Assembly: GCA_041890495.1 (NCBI GenBank)
Contig: CP169086.1
Coordinates: forward strand, 2,418,001 to 2,482,000
DNA length: 64,000 nucleotides
Source of the DNA: Escherichia boydii
Lineage (GTDB): Bacteria > Pseudomonadota > Gammaproteobacteria > Enterobacterales > Enterobacteriaceae
Direction of reading: 5' to 3'
In this document: one piece after another, positions 1 through 9,276 of the stretch
Numbering within the stretch: position 1 is the stretch's first letter
Layout of the letters: every line of letters starts with the position of its first letter
The notes under the pieces: generated by a model
Database searches by the model: none
What the model was told of the DNA's origin: nothing
Seen by the model: the letters and a program-made list of their open reading frames with translations, nothing else
Program-made: the position numbers and the translations under genes

Positions 1-197
1 CCGTTTTCTTCTGCAAAACGCATGCGCAGGGTATCGGCCTGCATCATGCCTTCCGCAATGGCTTTAGCCAGCAGTGGCGCATCGATATCGCCTTTCAGCT
101 CGGTGTAGTGCGCCACGCTCCAGGCGTTTGGCAGCGTGGACAGCTGTTCCGCCATCCAGATCCCCGGCTGGGCGGCGACGAGAGGAAGACGGTTCAT
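1..197 (-). CDS. entF: Enterobactin synthase component F, N-terminal part (cut by window edge)
   Basis: The frame reading left from the ATG at 195-197 gives MNRLPLVAAQPGIWMAEQLS and continues as a condensation-domain start typical of EntF, the NRPS that activates serine and cyclises three DHB-Ser units to enterobactin in the cytoplasm. Only about 65 of roughly 1,290 residues lie in the window; the gene runs off the left edge. Its start overlaps the stop of ybdZ by ATGA, so the two are translationally coupled in the fes-ybdZ-entF operon. The N-terminal match to EntF (LVAAQPGIWMAE, AWSVAHY) is what decides the call. Confidence 0.93.
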   Translation of the reverse strand, partial: MNRLPLVAAQPGIWMAEQLSTLPNAWSVAHYTELKGDIDAPLLAKAIAEGMMQADTLRMRFAEEN

Positions 198-406
198 ACG
201 TTCTCCCCCGCAAAGTGAGACGGCTCGAGCGTTTGCCAGTGCCCGGCAAGCCAGTGCTGGCAGGCCTCCTGAGACTGTGCCTCGCACACCGCGCGCCACC
301 CTGCCGGCAGTTCGCACTGCTGCGGCCACAAGCTGTACTGCCCCTGGTCGTTTTGCAAAATGGCGAACTGTCCCTGCGGATTATCGAAAGGATTGCTGAA
401 TTCCAT
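194..406 (-). CDS. ybdZ: MbtH-like protein, EntF partner
   Basis: This 70-residue protein starts MEFSNPFDNPQGQFAIL and has the MbtH-family core: NPFD, the tryptophan in YSLWP, and the GWRAV segment. MbtH proteins bind and activate NRPS adenylation domains; in enterobacteria YbdZ partners EntF. It sits between fes (10-bp gap) and entF (ATGA overlap), the standard enterobactin operon order. Length is normal for the family and no defects are seen. Confidence 0.93.
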   Translation of the reverse strand: MEFSNPFDNPQGQFAILQNDQGQYSLWPQQCELPAGWRAVCEAQSQEACQHWLAGHWQTLEPSHFAGENV

Positions 407-416
407 ACAGACTCCG

Positions 417-1616
417 TTAGTGAATAAGCGGCTGCCAGAGGGTCATCAGCCCCTGCGTCAGCCCACCGCGCCAGCAAAGCGCATCGTGTCCGCCGTCAAC
501 CTGACGCCAGATAACCGGTTGGTGTGTGTGCAGTTCGGCGTAAATCGCCTGATTCGCGCGGAAGATGAGCGGCTCGTTGCGCCCGGCTTCAAGAAAGATG
601 CGTAGCCCGCGAGGGGATATTTCACCGGCTTTAAGTTGTTCGATTAACAGCCCGTCCTGCTGCCCGCCGCGGTGCGGCCACCAGTAAGAGCCGGACTGGC
701 TGAGCACGCAGCCAAAACGCTGCGGCCAGTTCAGGCCAGCATACAGAGACGCGAGACCGCCAAAGCTCTGGCCAGCCACTACCGTACGGTCGGCACGGTC
801 GCTAAACGGCACGCGTTTTTGGACAAGGGGGAGCAGTTCTTCCTGCACCGCCAGCCAGAAATCGGGATTGCACGGCAGCTCGCGGTTGCGATGCTCCATG
901 TCGATAACATCGATTAAGACGTAGACAGCAGGCGGTAATTTGCGCTCGGCGGTGAGCGACGCCAGCGCGGGCCAGATCGGCATGCTTTCGGCCCAGAACT
1001 GCCCGTCGAGCAGCACCGCCAGCGGGCGTTCCGGGCTATGATCCCCGGTGGTGAAAATCCAGACGCGACGGCGATTTTTCAGACGCGCGCTTTCCCACTC
1101 AATGCAGACCGGCGGCTGATACGGCGTATCGGGATGATTCCAGCCCGGCTGAACGGGCGCGTCCGGCATCTCCAGCGCGGAGACGGCATGACCGCGACCG
1201 CCGCGCCAGCTTTGCGGATTCAGCGGGTCGGAAACCGCGTGCGGCAGCAGCTTGCGCCACCCTTCGCGCAGCGCCATGCGCTCCGGCTGCTCGCCTTCAA
1301 ACACTATGCTGGCAAAATCGTTTTCATTCACGGATGGGATAAAACAGTAGCTCCCGCGCCACTCGGGGCTGAACTCACCCTGCCACTGCCAGACGTCGGT
1401 ATCGGGAATGCGTTCGAGAGACTGCGGGCGGGCATTTTGGTGGTGATCGGTCACGCCGGTGACGTAGAGCCAGACGCGTTTGATCGGTGACGTTCTTTGC
1501 GTTCCTGCCGGGTCACGCCACCAGAACGTGACGCGATATTTTCCCTTTTCCGGCTTCCATTCAGGCCCGTTTTTCGACCGCCACCACGCTTCACTTCCCG
1601 TTGTTAACGCCGTCAC
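417..1616 (-). CDS. fes: Enterochelin esterase
   Basis: Cytoplasmic serine esterase that hydrolyses ferric enterobactin to release iron. The 399-residue product starts at a GTG (1614-1616) giving VTALTTGSEAWW, which lines up with the E. coli Fes N-terminus; an upstream in-frame ATG at 1700 would lie inside the Fur-box region and is rejected. The N-terminal domain (WWRDP, GVTDHHQN) is followed by an alpha/beta-hydrolase with the nucleophile motif GQSFG at residues 282-286 (Ser284) and a GGHD motif at 375-378 that supplies the catalytic His. First gene of the fes-ybdZ-entF operon, divergent from fepA and very probably Fur-repressed. More divergent from E. coli than the neighbouring FepA. Confidence 0.95.
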   Translation of the reverse strand: MTALTTGSEAWWRSKNGPEWKPEKGKYRVTFWWRDPAGTQRTSPIKRVWLYVTGVTDHHQNARPQSLERIPDTDVWQWQGEFSPEWRGSYCFIPSVNENDFASIVFEGEQPERMALREGWRKLLPHAVSDPLNPQSWRGGRGHAVSALEMPDAPVQPGWNHPDTPYQPPVCIEWESARLKNRRRVWIFTTGDHSPERPLAVLLDGQFWAESMPIWPALASLTAERKLPPAVYVLIDVIDMEHRNRELPCNPDFWLAVQEELLPLVQKRVPFSDRADRTVVAGQSFGGLASLYAGLNWPQRFGCVLSQSGSYWWPHRGGQQDGLLIEQLKAGEISPRGLRIFLEAGRNEPLIFRANQAIYAELHTHQPVIWRQVDGGHDALCWRGGLTQGLMTLWQPLIH

Positions 1617-1666
1617 CCTTATAACCTCATGTTTAACAGTCTTTTTTGTTTCAGAGCAAATTTTAT

Positions 1667-1704
1667 TGATAATATTATTGATAACTATTTGCATTTGCAA
1701 TAGC
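1667..1704. promoter_or_regulatory. Fur-box region, fes / fepA bidirectional control
   Basis: An AT-rich block begins TGATAATATTATTGATAACT and continues with ATTTGCATTTGCAA. It contains repeated GATAAT / ATTATC-like hexamers, the building block of overlapping Fur sites, and closely resembles the known fepA-fes operator of E. coli. It lies about 50 bases ahead of the fes start and 155 bases ahead of fepA. Fur with iron should repress both directions. Exact promoter elements were not assigned. Confidence 0.8.
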
Positions 1705-1857
1705 GTAATGGCGCGCCGTGGGAAGCGCGGACATTAATTAACCAACTGCACTGCGTGTCTTTCAGGATCAAAGGTTTTCGCGGTAGCGGGATGCGTCGTG
1801 TTGATGACGACCATGCCCGACAGTTGCAATTCGTGGCAAAAATGCAGGAATAAAACA

Positions 1858-4077
1858 ATGAACAAGAAGATTCATTCCCTGGCCTTGTTGGTCAATCTGG
1901 GGATTTATGGGGTAGCGCAGGCACAAGAGCCGACCGATACTCCTGTTTCACATGACGATACTATTGTCGTTACCGCCGCCGAGCAGAACTTACAGGCGCC
2001 TGGCGTTTCGACCATCACCGCAGATGAAATCCGCAAAAACCCGGTTGCCCGCGATGTGTCGGAGATCATCCGTACCATGCCAGGCGTTAACCTGACCGGT
2101 AACTCCACCAGTGGTCAGCGTGGGAATAACCGACAGATTGATATTCGCGGTATGGGTCCGGAAAACACGCTGATTTTGATTGACGGCAAGCCGGTAAGCA
2201 GCCGTAACTCGGTGCGTCAGGGCTGGCGTGGCGAGCGCGATACCCGTGGTGATACTTCCTGGGTGCCACCTGAAATGATTGAACGTATTGAAGTTCTGCG
2301 TGGTCCGGCAGCTGCGCGTTATGGCAACGGCGCGGCGGGCGGCGTGGTTAACATCATTACCAAAAAAGGCAGCGGCGAGTGGCACGGCTCCTGGGACGCA
2401 TATTTCAATGCGCCAGAACATAAAGAGGAAGGTGCCACCAAACGCACTAACTTTAGCCTGACCGGTCCGCTGGGCGACGAATTCAGCTTCCGTTTGTATG
2501 GCAACCTCGACAAAACCCAGGCTGACGCGTGGGATATCAACCAGGGCCATCAGTCCGCGCGTGCCGGAACGTATGCCACGACGTTACCAGCCGGGCGCGA
2601 AGGGGTAATCAACAAAGATATTAATGGCGTGGTGCGCTGGGATTTCGCGCCATTGCAATCGCTGGAACTGGAAGCAGGTTACAGCCGCCAGGGTAACCTG
2701 TATGCGGGCGACACCCAGAATACCAACTCCGATTCCTATACCCGCTCGAAATATGGCGATGAAACCAACCGTCTGTATCGCCAGAACTACGCGCTGACCT
2801 GGAACGGTGGCTGGGATAACGGCGTGACCACCAGCAACTGGGTGCAGTACGAACACACCCGTAACTCGCGTATTCCGGAAGGTCTGGCGGGCGGTACCGA
2901 AGGGAAATTTAACGAAAAAGCGACACAGGATTTCGTCGATATCGATCTTGATGACGTGATGCTGCACAGCGAAGTTAACCTGCCGATTGATTTCCTCGTT
3001 AACCAGACGCTGACGCTGGGTACGGAGTGGAATCAGCAACGGATGAAGGACTTAAGTTCCAACACCCAGGCACTGACCGGAACGAATACCGGTGGCGCTA
3101 TTGATGGCGTGAGTACCACCGACCGTAGCCCGTATTCAAAAGCAGAAATTTTCTCGCTGTTTGCCGAAAACAACATGGAGCTGACTGACAGCACCATCGT
3201 AACGCCGGGGCTGCGTTTCGATCATCACAGTATTGTCGGCAATAACTGGAGCCCGGCGCTGAACATATCGCAAGGTTTAGGCGATGACTTCACGCTGAAA
3301 ATGGGCATCGCCCGTGCTTATAAAGCGCCGAGCCTGTACCAGACTAACCCGAACTACATTCTCTACAGTAAAGGTCAGGGTTGCTATGCCAGCGCGGGCG
3401 GCTGCTATCTGCAAGGTAACGATGACCTGAAAGCAGAAACCAGCATCAACAAAGAGATTGGTCTGGAGTTCAAACGCGACGGGTGGCTGGCGGGCGTCAC
3501 CTGGTTCCGTAACGATTATCGCAATAAGATTGAAGCGGGCTATGTGGCTGTAGGGCAAAACGCAGTCGGCACCGATCTCTATCAGTGGGATAACGTGCCG
3601 AAAGCGGTGGTTGAAGGTCTGGAAGGATCGTTAAACGTACCGGTTAGCGAAACGGTGATGTGGACCAATAACATCACTTATATGCTGAAGAGTGAAAACA
3701 AAACCACGGGCGACCGTTTGTCGATCATCCCGGAGTATACGTTGAACTCAACGCTGAGCTGGCAGGCACGGGAAGATTTGTCGATGCAAACGACCTTCAC
3801 CTGGTACGGCAAGCAGCAGCCGAAGAAGTACAACTATAAAGGTCAGCCAGCGGTTGGACCGGAAACCAAAGAAATTAGTCCTTACAGCATTGTTGGCCTG
3901 AGCGCGACCTGGGATGTGACGAAGAATGTCAGTCTGACCGGCGGCGTGGACAATCTGTTCGACAAACGTTTGTGGCGTGCGGGTAATGCCCAGACCACGG
4001 GAACGCCACCACCGGGGCGTATATGTACGGCGCGGGGGCTTATACCTATAATGAGCCAGGCCGCACGTGGTATATGA
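1858..4077 (+). CDS. fepA: Ferric enterobactin TonB-dependent receptor, C-terminus frameshifted
   Basis: Outer-membrane 22-strand barrel that imports ferric enterobactin with TonB. The start is MNKKIHSLALLVNLGIYG, with a signal peptide ending at AQA (residue 22), a TonB box (DDTIVVTA), a plug domain (about 30-170) and the barrel. The upstream in-frame start at 1798 is not used. The reading frame shifts at a GGG run (3999-4001): after RAGNAQTTG the product continues TPPPGRICTARG and stops at 4077. Adding one G restores a frame ending GRTWYMSVNTRF at 4097, the expected last strand with terminal Phe. As written, the barrel lacks its last strand and the C-terminal assembly signal, so the product is probably non-functional unless this is a sequencing error. 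Preceded by Fur sites; entD follows. Confidence 0.93.
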   Translation: MNKKIHSLALLVNLGIYGVAQAQEPTDTPVSHDDTIVVTAAEQNLQAPGVSTITADEIRKNPVARDVSEIIRTMPGVNLTGNSTSGQRGNNRQIDIRGMGPENTLILIDGKPVSSRNSVRQGWRGERDTRGDTSWVPPEMIERIEVLRGPAAARYGNGAAGGVVNIITKKGSGEWHGSWDAYFNAPEHKEEGATKRTNFSLTGPLGDEFSFRLYGNLDKTQADAWDINQGHQSARAGTYATTLPAGREGVINKDINGVVRWDFAPLQSLELEAGYSRQGNLYAGDTQNTNSDSYTRSKYGDETNRLYRQNYALTWNGGWDNGVTTSNWVQYEHTRNSRIPEGLAGGTEGKFNEKATQDFVDIDLDDVMLHSEVNLPIDFLVNQTLTLGTEWNQQRMKDLSSNTQALTGTNTGGAIDGVSTTDRSPYSKAEIFSLFAENNMELTDSTIVTPGLRFDHHSIVGNNWSPALNISQGLGDDFTLKMGIARAYKAPSLYQTNPNYILYSKGQGCYASAGGCYLQGNDDLKAETSINKEIGLEFKRDGWLAGVTWFRNDYRNKIEAGYVAVGQNAVGTDLYQWDNVPKAVVEGLEGSLNVPVSETVMWTNNITYMLKSENKTTGDRLSIIPEYTLNSTLSWQAREDLSMQTTFTWYGKQQPKKYNYKGQPAVGPETKEISPYSIVGLSATWDVTKNVSLTGGVDNLFDKRLWRAGNAQTTGTPPPGRICTARGLIPIMSQAARGI

Positions 4078-4111
4078 GCGTGAATACGCGTTTCTGATAA
4101 AGGCAACAACG

Positions 4112-4222
4112 CCTCCCTCTCCCTGTGCCGGGGTGAGGGCGAGGTGAAAGCAAAACGGCAACCCCGTTGCCGTTTTTAGTGTTTGCTCCCTCTCCCTCTG
4201 GGAGAGGGCCGGGGTGAGGGCA
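4112..4222. repeat. CTCTCCC/GGGAGAG-type intergenic palindromes
   Basis: Two copies of a short GC-rich element flank the hairpin at 4152-4177: CTCCCTCTCCCTGTG..GGGGTGAGGG (about 4112-4138) and CTCCCTCTCCCTCTGGGAGA..GGGGTGAGGG (about 4186-4220). The same family recurs at 10950, 50662 and 62200 in this window. It is distinct from the REP/BIME family at 4914. Likely a non-coding dispersed palindrome. Confidence 0.7.
4152..4177 (+). terminator. Rho-independent terminator after fepA
   Basis: AAAACGGCAAC, loop CCC, GTTGCCGTTTT, followed by one further T (11-bp perfect stem, 4152-4176, ending in a T run). It lies 55 bases past the repaired fepA stop and before entD, and could end fepA transcription or attenuate entD. 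Confidence 0.75.
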
Positions 4223-4256
4223 TCAGGCCGCACTATTCGTTGATAGAGGGGAAACC

Positions 4257-4913
4257 ATGTACACAACCCACACCACGTTCATTCACGCCGGCCACACCGT
4301 TCACCACGTCACCTTCGACCCAACCACCTTCACCGACGCCGATCTCCTCTGGCTCCCCCACCACGCCGAGCTTTCAAACGCCGGGCGCAAACGCAAAGCC
4401 GAACATCTGGCGGGCCGCATCGCCGCCGCGCATGCGCTCAGTGCGATAAATGAACGCGCAATTCCCGGCATCGGCCCCAGCGGCGAACCGCTCTGGCCGG
4501 AAGAGGTTTCGGGCAGCATCACCCACTGCGGCACGCAGGCGATGGCCGTTGTCGTCCGTAATCCAGATGCGCTTGTGGGTATTGATTGCGAAGCCATTCT
4601 TCCCGACCGTGAAGCCCGAGAAATCCAGGACGGCATCATTGATGCACAGGAAGCGACGTGCCTGACGCGCTCGGGCTACCCCTATGCGCTGGCATTGACG
4701 CTGGCGTTTAGCGCCAAAGAGAGTCTATTTAAGGCGCTCTACCCGCGGGTGAAAGTTTTCATGGGTTTTGAGTGGGCGAGAGTCACAGAGGTAACGGAAA
4801 AAACAATCACACTGGCGCTTTCGCGCCCGGCTGGAGAATATCCTGAGGGTAAACGCTTCACCCTCGTCTGGCTGCATAATGATGGGAACCTGTGGACGCT
4901 GCTAAAAGCCTGA
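4257..4913 (+). CDS. entD: Enterobactin synthase 4'-phosphopantetheinyl transferase
   Basis: Transfers 4'-phosphopantetheine from CoA to the carrier domains of EntB and EntF, switching on enterobactin assembly. The 218-residue protein carries the Sfp/EntD-class signatures: GIDCE at 108-112 (Mg-binding acidic residues) and FSAKESLFKAL at 151-161, plus the SITHCG segment at 87-92. It is co-oriented with fepA, but a terminator-like hairpin and repeats lie between them. The first 100 residues are rich in His and Thr and diverge from E. coli EntD, in contrast to the conserved FepA upstream. Confidence 0.94.
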   Translation: MYTTHTTFIHAGHTVHHVTFDPTTFTDADLLWLPHHAELSNAGRKRKAEHLAGRIAAAHALSAINERAIPGIGPSGEPLWPEEVSGSITHCGTQAMAVVVRNPDALVGIDCEAILPDREAREIQDGIIDAQEATCLTRSGYPYALALTLAFSAKESLFKALYPRVKVFMGFEWARVTEVTEKTITLALSRPAGEYPEGKRFTLVWLHNDGNLWTLLKA

Positions 4914-4987
4914 TGGCGCTTCGCTTATCAGGCCTACGGTATACCGATTTTGTAGGCCGGGTAAGGCATCGCCGCCACCCGGCATGA
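4914..4987. repeat. REP/BIME palindrome pair
   Basis: Starts directly at the entD stop: GGCGCTTCGCTTATCAGGCC and then GTAGGCCGGGTAAGGC..GCCGCCACCCGGC, the typical head-to-head enterobacterial REP pair. It lies between convergent entD and betT and may stabilise mRNA ends or bind gyrase/IHF. Confidence 0.85.
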
Positions 4988-5027
4988 GGGCAGCGGCGAT
5001 GCCTTTGTACGTTCTTCAGTTCAAGGT

Positions 5028-7061
5028 TCAAACATCCGGGAACATCACGCTATGGCCCGGCGCTTCACGATGGAGATGAATAAAGTTAAGGTGCCGCTCG
5101 TACTGGTCAAGAATATCGGTGATCACCTGCTCTTTGCTGTAGTCCATCAGGTCGTTGCCCTGGCTGCCTTCTAACAGGAAAGTTTCCAGCCGGTAGTAAG
5201 TCGATTTACCGCTACGTGCGCGGTAGGTAAAGCCCGGCACCGAATATTGCTGCGGCCAAATCTGATAGACAAAGTTTTGCTCTTCGCCCATATGCACCAA
5301 CAAATCCAGATGCCCCAACTGCTGTCCCTCTTCCGGTGGCAGGCTTTTTAGCTCCACGTACGCGCCGCGCAACCGCAACTCCTGCGCCACTTCTTCCATT
5401 GCCGGGTAACAGACCGTCTCCATCATCTGTTTAGTGTAACGCGTGCCCGGATAATTCATCAGGCGCGAGAGACGTTTTTTCCAGCTCAGGCGATCCTGAA
5501 GCCCCAGCGGTCGCGGTGCGGTATCGCGGTTGGCACTTTCACGGCGGTAATCTTCTACCTTCAGAGATTTATACAACCCCGCCATCACGAAGAAGATCAC
5601 AAAGCTGAACGGCAGCCCCATAATCACCGTGGTGTTTTGCAGCGCGGATATCCCGTTAGTCATCAGCATGCCGAGCGTCAGCAGGCCAATCGCCACCGAC
5701 CAGAAGACGCGCAGCCAGCCGGGGGCGTCGCTGTTGATATCTTTAAGCTGCGAGGTGAAATTCCCCAGCACCAGCGCCCCGGAGTCCGCCGAGGTCACAT
5801 AAAACAGCAGGCCAGTAATGGTGGCGACGGAGGCGCTAAAGGTAAACGCCGGATACTGCGCCAGCAGGCTGTAGAAGCCGCGCTCCGGATGGACCATCGC
5901 TTCCTCGGCAAATGCCGCGCCGCCGTGGATGATTTCATACAGCGCGCTATTGCCGAACACCGAGAGCCATAACAGCGTGAAGGTAAACGGAATAATCAAC
6001 GTGCCCAGCACGAACTGGCGAATGGTACGCCCACGCGAGATACGCGCCAGGAACAAGCCGACAAACGGCGACCATGCCACCCACCATGCCCAGAAGAAGA
6101 GCGTCCAGTTATTCATCCACTCAACCGGACGGTCGAAGGCAAAACTGTTGAGCGTCATGCCCATAAAGCGATTCACATAGTCGCCAACATTCAGCACCAG
6201 TGCATTAAGCAGGAACGAAGTGTCGCCCATAAACAATACGAACAGGATCAATCCCAGCGCCAGCGCGACATTAAGCTCCGATAACACGCGAATGCCCTTA
6301 TCGACACCGGAGGTGACAGAGATCGTGGCGATTATCACCGACAAGGCGATCAGTGCCGCTTTCGCCGCCATCGAATCGGGAATATCAAACAGTACGCTCA
6401 AGCCATAGTTAAGCTGCACCACACCGATACCGAGCGTAGTGGCAATACCGAAGATAGTGCCGATCACCGCTGCAATATCCACTGAGTGACCTATCGGCCC
6501 GTTAATCCGTTTACCGAAGATCGGGTACAGCGCCGAGCGGATGGTGAGCGGCAAATTATAACGATAGCTAAAGTATCCGAGCGCCATGCCCATCAGCGCA
6601 TACATCGACCAGCCGGTTAAGCCGTAGTGAAACAGCGTCCAGACCATCGCCTGACGCGCGGCCTCAATCGTCTGTCCCGCGCCTTCCGGCGGCTGCATAT
6701 ACTGCGTTACCGGTTCGGCTACGGAGAAGAACATCAGGTCGATACCGATCCCGGCAGCAAACAGCATCGCCGCCCAACTCAGCAGGCTGAATTCCGGTTT
6801 GGATTGTTCTGGCCCGAGCTTCACCGAACCAAAACGCGAACAAGCGATACAGACCACAAAGACAATATAGAGCGTTGCCGCCAGCAGATAGTACCAACCG
6901 AAGGTTTTAGAAACCCAGTCCAGCGTGCGGCCAATCCACAGGGCCGAGAAGTCGCGAAACAGGATCGTTGTCAGGGAAAACAACAAAATCAGTCCGGCGG
7001 AGGTGTAAAACACCACCGGATTGATTTTGTCCTTTTCCCTGCTGTGTGAAAGGTCTGTCAT
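5028..7061 (-). CDS. betT: High-affinity choline/proton symporter
   Basis: Inner-membrane BCCT-family transporter that imports choline for glycine betaine synthesis under osmotic stress. The 677 residues contain about 12 membrane segments, the BCCT tryptophan-rich signature (WTLFFWAWWVAWSPFVGLF) and a long cytoplasmic C-terminal tail (about residues 510-677) that senses osmolarity in E. coli BetT. It is divergent from betIBA, with the BetI operator in the shared 128-base gap. The sequence appears near-identical to E. coli BetT as I recall it, including the tail. Confidence 0.96.
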   Translation of the reverse strand: MTDLSHSREKDKINPVVFYTSAGLILLFSLTTILFRDFSALWIGRTLDWVSKTFGWYYLLAATLYIVFVVCIACSRFGSVKLGPEQSKPEFSLLSWAAMLFAAGIGIDLMFFSVAEPVTQYMQPPEGAGQTIEAARQAMVWTLFHYGLTGWSMYALMGMALGYFSYRYNLPLTIRSALYPIFGKRINGPIGHSVDIAAVIGTIFGIATTLGIGVVQLNYGLSVLFDIPDSMAAKAALIALSVIIATISVTSGVDKGIRVLSELNVALALGLILFVLFMGDTSFLLNALVLNVGDYVNRFMGMTLNSFAFDRPVEWMNNWTLFFWAWWVAWSPFVGLFLARISRGRTIRQFVLGTLIIPFTFTLLWLSVFGNSALYEIIHGGAAFAEEAMVHPERGFYSLLAQYPAFTFSASVATITGLLFYVTSADSGALVLGNFTSQLKDINSDAPGWLRVFWSVAIGLLTLGMLMTNGISALQNTTVIMGLPFSFVIFFVMAGLYKSLKVEDYRRESANRDTAPRPLGLQDRLSWKKRLSRLMNYPGTRYTKQMMETVCYPAMEEVAQELRLRGAYVELKSLPPEEGQQLGHLDLLVHMGEEQNFVYQIWPQQYSVPGFTYRARSGKSTYYRLETFLLEGSQGNDLMDYSKEQVITDILDQYERHLNFIHLHREAPGHSVMFPDV

Positions 7062-7126
7062 CCAGTATCCCCACTGTTATTGTTACCATTTAAAATCAAA
7101 TTCGTAACAATTAAGACACATTTTAT

Positions 7127-7140
7127 ATTGAACGTCCAAT
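7127..7140. promoter_or_regulatory. Predicted BetI operator
   Basis: ATTGAACGTCCAAT is an imperfect palindrome (the two halves differ at one position pair), centred in the betT-betI divergent promoter region. This matches the known position of the choline-responsive BetI site between these genes in E. coli. Confidence 0.65.
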
Positions 7141-7189
7141 CAATAACCGCTTTAATAGATAAACACCGCTGATGAATGGAGTGGCGAAA

Positions 7190-7777
7190 ATGCCCAAATT
7201 GGGGATGCAGTCGATCCGGCGCAGACAACTGATCGACGCCACACTGGAAGCAATAAATGAAGTGGGCATGCACGATGCAACGATCGCGCAGATCGCCCGC
7301 CGTGCAGGCGTTTCTACGGGGATCATCAGCCACTATTTCAGGGACAAAAATGGTCTGCTGGAAGCAACCATGCGCGATATCACCAGTCAGCTGCGTGACG
7401 CGGTTTTGAATCGATTACATGCACTTCCGCAGGGCAGTGCAGAGCAGCGATTACAGGCGATTGTTGGCGGAAACTTCGATGAAACGCAGGTGAGCAGTGC
7501 GGCGATGAAAGCCTGGCTGGCGTTCTGGGCCAGCAGTATGCATCAGCCGATGCTCTATCGTTTACAGCAGGTCAGCAGCCGCCGCTTGCTGTCGAATCTG
7601 GTGAGCGAGTTTCGTCGCGAATTGCCGCGCGAACAGGCACAGGAAGCGGGCTACGGCCTGGCCGCGCTGATTGATGGATTATGGCTGCGCGCGGCTCTGA
7701 GCGGCAAACCGCTGGATAAAACCCGCGCTAATTCCCTGACCCGCCACTTTATCACTCAGCATCTACCCACCGATTAA
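7190..7777 (+). CDS. betI: TetR-family choline-responsive repressor
   Basis: Represses betT and betIBA; choline relieves it. The 195-residue product begins [20 protein letters not shown]; an in-frame ATG at 7172 is upstream but lies outside the family N-terminus. The TetR helix-turn-helix is at about residues 29-52 ([22 protein letters not shown]). First gene of betIBA; betB follows after 13 bases. Looks essentially identical to E. coli BetI from memory. Confidence 0.96.
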
Positions 7778-7790
7778 CCGAGGAGACGTG

Positions 7791-9263
7791 ATGTCCCGAA
7801 TGGCAGAACAGCAGCTTTATATACATGGTGGTTATACCTCCGCCACCAGCGGTCGCACCTTCGAGACCATTAACCCGGCCAACGGTAACGTGCTGGCGAC
7901 CGTGCAGGCCGCCGGGCGCGAGGATGTCGATCGCGCAGTGAAAAGCGCCCAGCAGGGGCAAAAAATCTGGGCGTCGATGACCGCCATGGAGCGCTCGCGT
8001 ATTCTGCGTCGGGCCGTTGATATTCTGCGTGAACGCAATGACGAACTCGCAAAACTGGAAACCCTCGACACCGGAAAAGCATATTCGGAAACCTCAACCG
8101 TCGATATCGTTACCGGTGCGGACGTGCTGGAGTACTACGCCGGGCTGATCCCGGCGCTGGAAGGCAGCCAGATCCCGTTGCGTGAAACGTCCTTTGTGTA
8201 TACCCGCCGCGAACCGCTGGGCGTAGTGGCAGGGATTGGCGCATGGAACTACCCGATCCAGATTGCCCTGTGGAAATCCGCCCCGGCGCTGGCGGCAGGC
8301 AACGCAATGATTTTCAAACCGAGCGAAGTTACCCCGCTTACCGCGTTAAAGCTGGCTGAAATTTACAGCGAAGCGGGCCTGCCGGACGGCGTATTTAACG
8401 TGTTGCCGGGCGTGGGCGCGGAGACCGGGCAATATCTGACCGAGCATCCGGGCATTGCCAAAGTGTCATTTACCGGCGGTGTCGCCAGCGGCAAAAAAGT
8501 GATGGCTAACTCGGCGGCCTCTTCCCTGAAAGAAGTGACCATGGAACTGGGCGGTAAATCACCGCTGATCGTTTTCGATGATGCGGATCTCGATCTCGCC
8601 GCCGATATCGCCATGATGGCAAACTTCTTCAGCTCCGGTCAGGTGTGTACCAATGGCACCCGCGTCTTCGTTCCGGCGAAATGCAAAGCCGCATTTGAGC
8701 AGAAAATTCTGGCGCGCGTTGAGCGCATTCGCGCGGGCGACGTTTTCGATCCGCAAACTAACTTCGGCCCGCTGGTCAGCTTCCCGCATCGCGATAACGT
8801 GCTGCGCTATATCGCCAAAGGCAAAGAGGAAGGCGCGCGCGTACTGTGCGGCGGCGATGTACTGAAAGGCGATGGCTTCGATAACGGCGCATGGGTTGCA
8901 CCGACAGTGTTCACCGATTGCAGCGACGATATGACCATCGTGCGTGAAGAGATCTTCGGGCCAGTGATGTCCATTCTGACCTACGAGTCGGAAGACGAAG
9001 TCATTCGCCGCGCTAACGATACCGACTACGGCCTGGCGGCGGGCATCGTGACAGCGGACCTGAACCGCGCGCATCGCGTCATTCATCAGCTGGAAGCGGG
9101 TATTTGCTGGATCAACACCTGGGGCGAATCCCCGGCAGAGATGCCCGTTGGCGGCTACAAACACTCCGGCATTGGTCGCGAGAACGGCGTGATGACGCTC
9201 CAGAGTTACACCCAGGTGAAGTCCATCCAGGTTGAGATGGCTAAATTCCAGTCCATATTCTAA
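7791..9263 (+). CDS. betB: Betaine aldehyde dehydrogenase
   Basis: Oxidises betaine aldehyde to glycine betaine with NAD(P)+. The 490-residue protein has the aldehyde dehydrogenase signatures MELGGKSPLIVFDDAD (catalytic Glu) and FFSSGQVCTNGTRVF (catalytic Cys), and the cofactor-site VSFTGGVASGK. The start is the ATG of MSRMAEQQLY, preceded by GAGGAGACGTG; the GTG one codon earlier is not needed. Middle gene of betIBA, 13 bases before betA. Confidence 0.96.
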   Translation: MSRMAEQQLYIHGGYTSATSGRTFETINPANGNVLATVQAAGREDVDRAVKSAQQGQKIWASMTAMERSRILRRAVDILRERNDELAKLETLDTGKAYSETSTVDIVTGADVLEYYAGLIPALEGSQIPLRETSFVYTRREPLGVVAGIGAWNYPIQIALWKSAPALAAGNAMIFKPSEVTPLTALKLAEIYSEAGLPDGVFNVLPGVGAETGQYLTEHPGIAKVSFTGGVASGKKVMANSAASSLKEVTMELGGKSPLIVFDDADLDLAADIAMMANFFSSGQVCTNGTRVFVPAKCKAAFEQKILARVERIRAGDVFDPQTNFGPLVSFPHRDNVLRYIAKGKEEGARVLCGGDVLKGDGFDNGAWVAPTVFTDCSDDMTIVREEIFGPVMSILTYESEDEVIRRANDTDYGLAAGIVTADLNRAHRVIHQLEAGICWINTWGESPAEMPVGGYKHSGIGRENGVMTLQSYTQVKSIQVEMAKFQSIF

Positions 9264-9276
9264 CCAGGAGGTTTAT

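Noticed and set aside
4914..4987. REP copies (here and at 18200, 21670, 26623, 35507, 54211, 62150) as inverted-repeat ends of a transposon
   Set aside because: They are single or paired palindromes of REP type between genes, without transposase or target duplications.
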